Position numbers and translations under genes: made by a program. The notes under the pieces were generated by a model that saw only the letters and a program-made list of their open reading frames with translations, had not been told where the DNA came from and did no database searches. Positions 23,290 to 30,116 of a DNA stretch of 32,518 bases are shown here, piece after piece. The stretch covers positions 1-32,518 of the forward strand of contig CANSXE010000018.1 of the NCBI GenBank assembly GCA_947650875.1, written 5' to 3'. Origin of the DNA: an uncultured Bacillota bacterium. GTDB lineage: Bacteria > Bacillota > Clostridia > Oscillospirales > Oscillospiraceae. The stretch's first letter is position 1, and every line of letters begins with the position of its first letter.

Positions 23290-24858
23290 TTATATACTTA
23301 ATCGTCGTTTCATCAATGTTTGGCGTATGATATTCAAACGTTCAATCACATCTGACTCCAATCGTGTTACCAACGTTCGTTCATTTACATAGGAAACAAT
23401 ATCTAATATCGGACGTTTTTCCCGAAACATACGGTCAAGCACCTCTACATCGCTTTGTTCAATCTTTGTATATGGAAGTGCAAGGTCCTTAAACTCGCTG
23501 GGAGTCAGTTCAAGCACTCCCCCTCCATAATATCGTCCATTAAACTCACACAGCGCCAATGTCAATGAATTATAGAAGCAGAATACCACACTAGCCGCAT
23601 CGTAAGTCTCCACCAAACGAATATGGTATCCTGCATCTGTAGTATGAATCTGTTTTTCGTTGATATAAAGGTGAGGAAGTCTGTCTGACCGTTTAAAAAA
23701 GAACACGTCGCCATAATTGACAATCGGAACACCATACCAAGGAGTACGCCTGCTACACTTATGGCGTTCTTTCAATTTGACTTGATTTGTCTTTTCCTCA
23801 CCAACTCGTTCTAAATATTCCAACACCTTTTGCGGTATATCATCGCACTGTGACAGGTTCAGTAAAAAGACCGGTACATCCTGATTTTGTAATGTTTGAA
23901 ACAGGATATCATTGAAAAAAATGGTATTCTGTTTAATGAAAGAACTCTTTTGAAGGATAGGTAATACACAATTCTGAGCCTGATGCTCAGTTACAAAGGT
24001 CTGATTGACTATAAAATACTTATTACCTCCTGTAACGATTCCTGGAGCACAAGGACCAAGCTGATTCATTTTTATACAATCTGCCGCGCACACTTTAAGT
24101 AGCTCAATATCCTCGTCGTTCAACACTGCATTTGACCATTTTTTCAAAGGCTTATTTATTTCAATCCGGCTTACTTTAAAGGGGGTACAATCTTTCGGGG
24201 AGTGATAACAGTAATATTCAATATATGGCACCGCATTTTCACGATTTGACAAATAGACCAAACAAGTTTTTTGTTCAATATCTGAAAAGATATCTGTTTC
24301 AAAGGTAAATATTTTAATATGATTAAATTTCCCCTCCAAATACAGCCGAAGTTTTTCTGCGTACTGAACCTGAAGGAATTCCATCGGCAGAACATAAAAA
24401 ATCGTTCCGCCCTGTTTCAGTAGCTTTACTGCCCCCACCAAAAAAGCTCCCCAGAGATTCTGCATAACAGCCGTATTAATACCTTCAGCCTCAAAAAGAG
24501 ATTTCCCTTTCTCTATCGCAGACTTTTCCATATTTTTCAAATTTATATAAGGTGGATTTCCAATGATTAACTGATAACGGCACTCACAAGCATCTACGTA
24601 ATCCAAAAAATCTGCTGTCAAATACCGGACTTTTGAAGAATTAATCCGACTACTCATATCCTGCACTTTATCCTCAAATAACTCCACTGCATCAATATGA
24701 CAGTCTTCTTGAGACAACAATGCAGGTAAAAAGCGGCCATCTCCTGCGGATGGCTCCAATGTACACTGAAAGGTTTGGCCTTGTAAAACCAAAAAATGAA
24801 CCATAAACTCTACAATATCCAAAGGAGTATAGTAGGAACCTGTTTTCTTATCATCCAC
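23290..24858 (-). CDS. N6-adenine DNA methyltransferase, TaqI/Eco57I-like (gamma class)
   Basis: This 522-residue protein is a SAM-dependent adenine methyltransferase. The order of motifs is X (GSYYTP, 7-12), I (LEPSAGDGRF, 34-43), IV (NPPY, 101-104), then a long C-terminal region that should be the target-recognition domain. This is the M.TaqI or Eco57I arrangement. No endonuclease domain is fused. The start is a GTG at 24858; the AAGGAG site lies in the last codons of the HNH gene. In this operon it could protect host DNA from the HNH nuclease, or mark DNA that other components read. Confidence 0.9.
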   Translation of the reverse strand: MDDKKTGSYYTPLDIVEFMVHFLVLQGQTFQCTLEPSAGDGRFLPALLSQEDCHIDAVELFEDKVQDMSSRINSSKVRYLTADFLDYVDACECRYQLIIGNPPYINLKNMEKSAIEKGKSLFEAEGINTAVMQNLWGAFLVGAVKLLKQGGTIFYVLPMEFLQVQYAEKLRLYLEGKFNHIKIFTFETDIFSDIEQKTCLVYLSNRENAVPYIEYYCYHSPKDCTPFKVSRIEINKPLKKWSNAVLNDEDIELLKVCAADCIKMNQLGPCAPGIVTGGNKYFIVNQTFVTEHQAQNCVLPILQKSSFIKQNTIFFNDILFQTLQNQDVPVFLLNLSQCDDIPQKVLEYLERVGEEKTNQVKLKERHKCSRRTPWYGVPIVNYGDVFFFKRSDRLPHLYINEKQIHTTDAGYHIRLVETYDAASVVFCFYNSLTLALCEFNGRYYGGGVLELTPSEFKDLALPYTKIEQSDVEVLDRMFREKRPILDIVSYVNERTLVTRLESDVIERLNIIRQTLMKRRLSI

Positions 24859-24866
24859 CTATGTAT

Positions 24867-25448
24867 CTACTCCTTTTCGATATACATCGCATCTAAAATT
24901 CTGTTCAATATGATATCCGCTTCAACATAATACCGATATCCGTCCAAGCTTAGAGAGCCCTCTATATGTTTTCTCCGCATTTCCTCAATTTGCTGCCGCA
25001 GCTGATCTACTTTCCAAAATAGCTCCGTCTTGCGCAGATGGAAATTCAGCAATCTGCACATCTGCTTTCCCAATTCTGTCTTTCCCTCTATCCGCCCGTT
25101 TTGATTACGAAACAAATGTAGGTCAAACTCACTGGAAGCAGGGTCAACAAAACCAACATCCCCTCGATAAGGAACCGCCTTATTTTTTGTAGGCCATTGA
25201 TCTGATTTAATCAGATTGCACTTGGGACATGACCAAACAAAATTGGAATAATCCTTGACCCGGTCCTTATCCAAATTTCGAGGGACAAAATGGTCCACAT
25301 GGAACCGTTCCCGCAACCCGACTCCATTTTTTCCGCAGTAGCCGCACAAACCTTTGAAATCCGCTTCCAACATTTCGCGAGCGCTTTGCTGAGTGATTTC
25401 GTTGACATGGGTGCGGCGCAGAATTTTTATCTTTCCGTGTACTCTCAT
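24867..25448 (-). CDS. HNH endonuclease
   Basis: This 193-residue protein has a zinc-stabilised HNH nuclease domain: CGYC (Cys35, Cys38), the catalytic strand RFHVDHFVPR (His50, Asp52, His53), Asn69 in the middle helix, and SCPKCNLIKSD (Cys74, Cys77, Asn78, Lys81). All expected zinc and catalytic residues are present. The C-terminal ~90 residues are helical (FWKVDQLRQQIEEMRRKHIE) and may mediate binding to partners. It sits 13 bp after the receiver gene and 8 bp before the methyltransferase gene. By context it is the likely DNA-cutting component of the system; target specificity is unknown. Confidence 0.88.
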   Translation of the reverse strand: MRVHGKIKILRRTHVNEITQQSAREMLEADFKGLCGYCGKNGVGLRERFHVDHFVPRNLDKDRVKDYSNFVWSCPKCNLIKSDQWPTKNKAVPYRGDVGFVDPASSEFDLHLFRNQNGRIEGKTELGKQMCRLLNFHLRKTELFWKVDQLRQQIEEMRRKHIEGSLSLDGYRYYVEADIILNRILDAMYIEKE

Positions 25449-25461
25449 ATCTCTATTTCCT

Positions 25462-26094
25462 TTATTCTTTTTGCAGAATCATATTTCCCAATTGAAGAAG
25501 GTCATCCAATTTCTGCTCAAAATCCGACTGTAATGCTGTATCTGATAACTTCTCTACCATTCCATAAGAGGAAAGCGCATGATACAGCCGACAAAACTCC
25601 TCCTCTTCTGGAACAGAAAGAACTCTGGACTTTTTCTTATCCAGCAGTTCCTCATATTCCTTGCATTTCAACTCCCGTCTGCTCTGATAAACTTCTGCAC
25701 AATTCTTTAATTGCTCAACAAATTTTTGGAACTGTTCCGTCCTGTCGGGATCATCGGCCTCAGTATCAAAAATTTCTTTGCTGTATATCTGGTTATCAAT
25801 TACTAGTTTATCAGTAATATGTGTTCTCTCTGCAGAAGTCAGGATAAAACAAGTCATATCCGGTATTTCGTCATTGATATAACTGATCAGTGCACTGCCA
25901 TTAAATCCGATCGTACTGGCCATTTTGTAATCGATCAAGAGGACTTCGACCTGATTCTTATAGATTTGTTCAATGTAATCCGCTTTCTGAGTCCCAACCT
26001 CAAACGGAATCAGCTCAATCTGAAACCGTCGGAGTTTTCTTTCATAGTTTTCAACCTGATCCAACACGTCATCAATATATCCCACTTTAATCAT
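25462..26094 (-). CDS. Stand-alone receiver-domain (response-regulator-like) protein
   Basis: This 210-residue protein begins with a CheY-like receiver domain. The acidic pair Asp8-Asp9 (GYIDD), the phosphoacceptor Asp55 (LLIDYKM), Thr86-Ser87 (ILTSAE) and Lys106 (YSKEIF) are all at standard positions, so it should be phosphorylatable. After the receiver there is no DNA-binding domain; about 95 residues of charged helices follow (ELKCKEYEELLDKKK...). The gene overlaps the kinase-like gene upstream by 8 bp (ATGATTAA) and GGAGG precedes its start. The close pairing suggests it takes phosphate from that protein and acts through protein contacts, not transcription. Confidence 0.8.
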   Translation of the reverse strand: MIKVGYIDDVLDQVENYERKLRRFQIELIPFEVGTQKADYIEQIYKNQVEVLLIDYKMASTIGFNGSALISYINDEIPDMTCFILTSAERTHITDKLVIDNQIYSKEIFDTEADDPDRTEQFQKFVEQLKNCAEVYQSRRELKCKEYEELLDKKKSRVLSVPEEEEFCRLYHALSSYGMVEKLSDTALQSDFEQKLDDLLQLGNMILQKE

Positions 26095-28570
26095 TGGAGC
26101 CTCCTAATGTGATAACAGCATGATAGCCTCTGCCCCTGGTTTTATTATCTGTGAGATCCACAGTTCCCTGATAATCTCGAACGATCTGATCGACGATCCA
26201 CATCCCCATTCCAGTTCCATCTTCGTCCAGGCCACTGTCTGCAGCAACTTTATCGGTCTCAAACGCTTCCAATGTCCTCTCCGGATGCATTTTATATTTA
26301 TCGGAAAGCCCCCAGCCTGTATCCAGGTAATCGATTTGTAGGACATGGTTTACGGTTTCTGAAATATGGATCATGATCTTTTTTTCATCTAATGGAACCA
26401 GACTGTCACGCTCGAAAGAGCTGATACTGTTTGAAATCAAATTGCTGAAGATATTTTCCAGATCCATTGCAAAACAACGGATTTTCAGTTGAGGCTCACA
26501 GATAAACTCTAGTTCTGCGCTACATTTCCTTAATACAGCCTGCCACGAGTCCATAAAATCAGAAAGTGTTTCATAGATATTACAGTTTTTCCGGTGGCGC
26601 TTATCCCGACTTACTGCACCTATTGTGATATTAAACCAAGACGTAAAATGTTTCTTGTTGCCTACCGCCCGGCGGATTTGCTTCACCGCATATGCAGGAT
26701 CATTGTCGTAAACCAGTGCTTCATACGCAGAGTTAAGCTCAACACCTATATTATTCGTCAGGGTGCGAATTTCATGCATAAATTTGTTCGTAACAATCCC
26801 GGTTGTCGCCAGTGTCTGGAGCATTTTGACTTCATTCAACAATTCCTGAATTTCTTGGTTTTTTTCTTCCATGGCATCCTGAAAAAGTTGCTGAACCTGA
26901 ATCGGGTTTGCAACAGGAGCCGCTATGCTTGGATGAGCAGAATCTTCTGCTTTAGTCTCATGTGACTCACGTGCTTGTTCCTTCTCCCACCGCTTTCTTT
27001 GCTCTGCCAATCGTTCTAATTCTTCCAACTCAGCTTGTATTCGACTTTGTTCTTTATAGTACTGATCCAGCTTCCGGCCAACATATTGACGGTCCCGCTC
27101 AAATTCGTCAATAACAGCCAACAGGATTTCCTTCAACTGTACCAAGCCAGGTCCATCCTGTAATCCATTGCGGTTGGCATCATCTTCCAAATTTGAGTTG
27201 TATCTGGAAATGCTTACAACCCCCATAATTTGTTCCGAACCAACACGCCACCGTCCAGAACCGTGCGAGATAGCAGCTGGCTGCTTGTTCCTTCTGGAAG
27301 AAAGCTCCAGCCAATCAAAATCACTGCTTCCATATTCACCATAGGGTCTTACACGAAAATAATCACGATAGATTTTAATTCCGCCGAACTCTTTTGTGAA
27401 ATTTTTGCGTTCAGTAAAATCCTTATAATAGTATTTTTTTCGCTCTTTTTCCGGTGCTATAACTTTATTAAAGTATAGCGTCCCCTTAAAGCTGCCAATT
27501 AAGTTTTTTCCTTCAGGCTGCGAAACCAATTGCCTTAGCGGAAGGTTAATCTGAATTGCTTGACCTAAAAAATACATCTTATCTTTCTCAGAAAAACCTG
27601 CCGCTGTTAAATCCAATTTTCCGATCACATCAAATTCATTTCTGATCAGTTCAATTTTCACTTCACTTTTACTTTCACTATCACTATCACTTTCACTTTC
27701 ACTATCACTCTCACTATCACTCTCACTATCACTTTCACTTTCACTATCACTATCACTATCACTATCACTTTCACTATCACTATCACTATCACTATCATGA
27801 TACAGTGAACCATCTGTCACCTGGAAAATTATTTTATAGTCGAACTGTTCAATACTGCTACTGTGAATTTTTGCGGCTTCAGCAGAGGTTTTTTCATTAA
27901 AAAAGTAAATTTCAAAATTTTCTACTGCAGCAGGGGGGAGTAGATTCTCCAAATGCCGGCGCACTTTGTTCTGCATAGCTTCCGACCAATCATCGTGCAG
28001 ACCCGTCAGTTTGAATACAGTTCCTGTTCCCTGAAGCCTGACCTCCGGCTGTCTGAGCTGCTCTGCCACCTGAAGGTTGGTCCACTTGTCAATTTCGGCA
28101 AATGACAATAGAGTATCGTCTGTATCATATAAACGTGCCTTCACTTCCGTTATACTTTTACTGCCAGAAAAATCGTTCCAGCAAACATCCCACACTAGCG
28201 CTTTATCCTTTGTGGATGTCCACATTTCACAGTAGTCAGATATTCTGTCTAGTGCAAATCGGCCAATTCCCTTTGCCCCTGTCTTGACGCGACCGCTTGC
28301 GCTCACAAACGAATTCTTTTTGGAGGAACTTCCAACTCTCATCCAATGGTGGCAAATGATATCTTCCGTCATACCTTCCCCATTGTCTATAATTAAAAGG
28401 GAATGTGTCTGACTATCATAATAAAAACATACGATTGAGGCATCAGCGTCATAAGCATTCTTCGCAAGTTCAAGAATCGCTCCCTCGATTTTAGAAACAT
28501 TTTCACGGCCAATCAGTCGAGCCGTGTAGGCATCTACATCAAATCCAATTTCACGCTTATTATGCAGCAA
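26087..28570 (-). CDS. Double-GHKL protein: MORC/Hsp90-like ATPase fused to a histidine-kinase module, with a Ser-Asp/Glu repeat linker
   Basis: This is an 827-residue protein from the TTG start at 28570. The N-terminal GHKL ATPase shows the N box ELAKNAYDADA (34-44), DNGEGM (62-67) and GAKGIGRFAL (98-107), as in MORC/Hsp90-like ATPases of restriction-type loci. Residues 259-300 are a Ser-Asp/Glu repeat. A second conserved region (about 305-465) may be the transducer fold, followed by a coiled coil (490-535). The C-terminus resembles a histidine kinase: a DHp-like helix with His599 (FMHEIRTLTNN), N box NLISN (710-714), DTGWG (750-754) and GTGMGMWIV. The track ATG at 28639 lies in the -35 box, so I chose the TTG downstream of GAAGGAGG. 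It leads the operon and overlaps the receiver gene. Confidence 0.8.
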   Translation of the reverse strand: MLHNKREIGFDVDAYTARLIGRENVSKIEGAILELAKNAYDADASIVCFYYDSQTHSLLIIDNGEGMTEDIICHHWMRVGSSSKKNSFVSASGRVKTGAKGIGRFALDRISDYCEMWTSTKDKALVWDVCWNDFSGSKSITEVKARLYDTDDTLLSFAEIDKWTNLQVAEQLRQPEVRLQGTGTVFKLTGLHDDWSEAMQNKVRRHLENLLPPAAVENFEIYFFNEKTSAEAAKIHSSSIEQFDYKIIFQVTDGSLYHDSDSDSDSESDSDSDSDSESESDSESDSESDSESESDSDSESKSEVKIELIRNEFDVIGKLDLTAAGFSEKDKMYFLGQAIQINLPLRQLVSQPEGKNLIGSFKGTLYFNKVIAPEKERKKYYYKDFTERKNFTKEFGGIKIYRDYFRVRPYGEYGSSDFDWLELSSRRNKQPAAISHGSGRWRVGSEQIMGVVSISRYNSNLEDDANRNGLQDGPGLVQLKEILLAVIDEFERDRQYVGRKLDQYYKEQSRIQAELEELERLAEQRKRWEKEQARESHETKAEDSAHPSIAAPVANPIQVQQLFQDAMEEKNQEIQELLNEVKMLQTLATTGIVTNKFMHEIRTLTNNIGVELNSAYEALVYDNDPAYAVKQIRRAVGNKKHFTSWFNITIGAVSRDKRHRKNCNIYETLSDFMDSWQAVLRKCSAELEFICEPQLKIRCFAMDLENIFSNLISNSISSFERDSLVPLDEKKIMIHISETVNHVLQIDYLDTGWGLSDKYKMHPERTLEAFETDKVAADSGLDEDGTGMGMWIVDQIVRDYQGTVDLTDNKTRGRGYHAVITLGGSND
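27671..27796 (-). repeat. Hexanucleotide repeat tract (21 units) encoding Ser-Asp/Ser-Glu dipeptides
   Basis: Twenty-one in-frame 6-bp units of the form GAT/GAA/GAG-AGT encode (D/E)S pairs inside the double-GHKL protein. The codon AGT for Ser is used throughout, so the tract is a DNA repeat and not just a biased protein segment. Six is a multiple of three, so gain or loss of units changes linker length without breaking the frame. Confidence 0.9.
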
Positions 28571-28610
28571 GATTACCTTCGCCTCCTTCTGTATTGTCAA
28601 ACTGCTTTTT

Positions 28611-28639
28611 ATTATATAGTAAAATTGGCCTTCATGCAA
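28611..28639 (-). promoter_or_regulatory. Probable promoter of the island operon
   Basis: On the minus strand TTGCAT (28634-28639) and TATAAT (28611-28616) are separated by 17 bp. The AAGGAGG ribosome binding site follows about 25 bases downstream. The -35 box contains the ATG used by the ORF track, so that ATG cannot be in the transcript made from here. Confidence 0.75.
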
Positions 28640-28679
28640 TCATTAATCTTAAAGCTAATGTTCTGTTTCGATCCCAATT

Positions 28680-28708
28680 TCAACTGGTTGCAATTTGTCA
28701 CCAGTTGA
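28680..28708. promoter_or_regulatory. Inverted repeat upstream of the island operon promoter
   Basis: TCAACTGGT and ACCAGTTGA (9-bp arms, 11-base centre) lie about 40 bp upstream of the -35 box. They could be an operator or activator site for the operon, or an arm-type recombinase site near the island end. The rest of 28709-28847 is AT-rich with no gene that I can support. Confidence 0.4.
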
Positions 28709-28847
28709 CTATATTTATTTTTGGATTTTGTCCCTATTATAACTCACTCATACAACTTGCCTTGCCCTAAACAATCCCCACAAAAAACCTGCCCACAAAC
28801 CGCAACCAACTGAAATGCACACTATTTTGTATATATTTTTCTGAAAA

Positions 28848-28882
28848 AGTGCGGATTCAGGTCAATTTCCTGAACCCGCACT
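28848..28882 (-). terminator. Island-borne terminator of spoIVB
   Basis: On the minus strand AGTGCGGGTTCAGG and CCTGAATCCGCACT form a 14-bp stem with one mismatch, a 7-base loop and a TTTTTC tail, 20 bases after the new spoIVB stop. It resembles the native hairpin at 19505-19541, suggesting that both derive from downstream regions of related spoIVB genes. Confidence 0.8.
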
Positions 28883-28901
28883 CTGATTTTCAGTGTGTCA
28901 A

Positions 28902-30014
28902 CTAATTTTCACCCACCGCCTGCTTCAGCATGTTCTCCGCCAAAATGCCGTAACCTCTGGTGGGGTCGTTGACCAAAACGTGGGTCACAGCCCCCACCAG
29001 CCGCCCGTTCTGGAGGATGGGCGAGCCGCTCATCCCCTGCACGATGCCTCCGGTGGCAGCCAGAAGGTCAGGGTCTGTCACCTCCACCATCATGCTGCGG
29101 GTGCCGTCCCCCTCCGGGTACAGGTGGGTGATGCGGACGGCAAACTCCTCCACCTCATCCCCCCGGATGTTGGACAAAATTGTGGCCGGACCGGTCTCCA
29201 CCTGGCCCCGGGCGGCCACCTCCACCGGCTCCACCGCACCGCCCACCGTCTCTCTGGGCATCCGCCCGAAAATCCCCAGGTTGGTGTTGGCGTACAGGGT
29301 GCCCAGGTCCCGGGTCAGGTCAAACTGACCGTGGAGCTCGCCGGGCGCTCCGCTGGCCCCCTTCTTCACCTCCGACACACTGGCCGGCATAATGCTGCCC
29401 GACTCCAGGGGCATGAGCATGGCGGTGTCCACGTCGTTGATGCCATGCCCCAGCGCGCCAAAGATGCCGCTGGACGGGTCGTAAAAGGTCATGGTGCCGA
29501 TGCCGGCCATGGAGTCCCGGAGCCACACCCCCAGCTGGTAGACCCCCTGGCTGTTCTCCACCGCCGCCGCTGTCAGCTGGAGCTGCCGCTGGCCCCGGAC
29601 GGCCTGGATGGTGAGGGGCTCGTCCTCACACTCCTTCACCAGGGCCTGGACCTCCTCAATGGTGTCCACCTCGCCGCCGTTGATGTGGGTAATCACGTCG
29701 CCCGCCTTCAGGCCGCAGTCCCGGCCGGGATAGGACGCGCCCTCCCCCGTCTCCACCGGGGACAGGCCCACCACCAGAACGCCGTCGGAGAAGAGCTTGA
29801 TGCCCACCGCCTTGCCCAGCGGAATAACGGTACGGCCCACCACCGCCGGAGCGGTGGAGACCGTCTCCTGCCTGGGAGACGCCAGCACCGCCGGGGCCGC
29901 TGCCGCTGCCGCTGTCCGCCCTCTGTCCCCCGCCAGCGACAGAGACAGGCAGACCACCACGCCCAAGGCAATGAGCCCGAACACCCCCGGACCTTTTTTC
30001 TTGTCTTGTTCCAA
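28902..30014 (-). CDS. spoIVB: SpoIVB sporulation signalling protease (S55 family), C-terminus supplied by the island
   Basis: This 370-residue protease is released from the forespore to trigger processing of pro-sigma-K. It has an N-terminal signal/anchor helix (about 10-29), a PDZ domain (about 70-145) and the S55 peptidase domain. The predicted catalytic residues are His190 (ALGHGIND), Asp314 (EVTDPDLL) and Ser329 (GIVQGMSGSP), with spacing like that of B. subtilis SpoIVB. The start is TTG at 30014 after GGGGGTGG. The last 42 codons lie in the direct repeat, and the protein now ends QAVGEN where the displaced native end reads [10 protein letters not shown]. The gene appears functional. Confidence 0.93.
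   Translation of the reverse strand: MEQDKKKGPGVFGLIALGVVVCLSLSLAGDRGRTAAAAAAPAVLASPRQETVSTAPAVVGRTVIPLGKAVGIKLFSDGVLVVGLSPVETGEGASYPGRDCGLKAGDVITHINGGEVDTIEEVQALVKECEDEPLTIQAVRGQRQLQLTAAAVENSQGVYQLGVWLRDSMAGIGTMTFYDPSSGIFGALGHGINDVDTAMLMPLESGSIMPASVSEVKKGASGAPGELHGQFDLTRDLGTLYANTNLGIFGRMPRETVGGAVEPVEVAARGQVETGPATILSNIRGDEVEEFAVRITHLYPEGDGTRSMMVEVTDPDLLAATGGIVQGMSGSPILQNGRLVGAVTHVLVNDPTRGYGILAENMLKQAVGEN
28912..29032. repeat. Right 121-bp direct repeat (att-like junction, restored spoIVB 3' end)
   Basis: This is the second copy of the block at 19569-19689, with three differences (28971, 29001 and 29003). It starts 8 bp inside the spoIVB 3' end and stops at the second base of the Met328 codon, immediately before catalytic Ser329. 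Most of this copy is probably island-derived, with crossover in the terminal 29 identical bases (29004-29032). Confidence 0.9.
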
Positions 30015-30032
30015 AATTCCACCCCCTTGCCA

Positions 30033-30070
30033 TAAAAAAACAAAAAGCGGACGGACCGTGATCCGTCCGC
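30033..30070 (-). terminator. Terminator between the ArsC/Spx-like gene and spoIVB
   Basis: On the minus strand GCGGACGGA and TCCGTCCGC form a 9-bp stem with a 6-base loop, followed by TTTTTGTTTTTTT. It ends the upstream unit just before the spoIVB start, so spoIVB has to be transcribed from its own promoter in the remaining short gap or by read-through. Confidence 0.9.
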
Positions 30071-30116
30071 CCTCTCATTATGGCCGGAGTTTTTACAATT
30101 CAACCGTGGGGAGATA

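Larger units (their letters stand above)
19690..28911. mobile_element. AT-rich genomic island inserted in the 3' end of spoIVB, carrying a six-gene putative defence operon
   Basis: The segment between the two 121-bp direct repeats is clearly richer in A and T than both flanks, and its genes use different codons. All six genes are on the minus strand in one operon. The right end also supplies spoIVB with a replacement stop codon and terminator, typical of elements that integrate in a gene's 3' end and restore it. I find no integrase, transposase, replication or transfer gene inside, so it is either moved in trans, a decayed element, or was brought in by homologous recombination. The boundary is taken as the inner edges of the repeats. 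Confidence 0.8.

Noticed and set aside
26087-26094. Frameshift between the kinase-like and receiver genes producing a hybrid kinase
   Set aside because: The 8-bp ATGATTAA overlap with a GGAGG site is a normal coupled start, and both reading frames are complete.
27671-27796. Possible CRISPR-like or satellite array
   Set aside because: The 6-bp units have no spacers and are in frame inside a protein; it is a coding microsatellite.
28639-28639. ATG at 28639 as the start of the double-GHKL gene
   Set aside because: It overlaps a good -35 box and has no ribosome binding site; the TTG at 28570 lies after GAAGGAGG and begins near the family's usual N-terminus.
19690-28911. Prophage or integrative conjugative element
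   Set aside because: No structural, lysis, replication, relaxase or integrase genes are seen; only the six operon genes and end regions are present.
28893-30035. 380-residue ORF antisense to spoIVB
   Set aside because: SpoIVB on the other strand has all catalytic motifs; this ORF is rich in His/Gly/Pro like other shadows.
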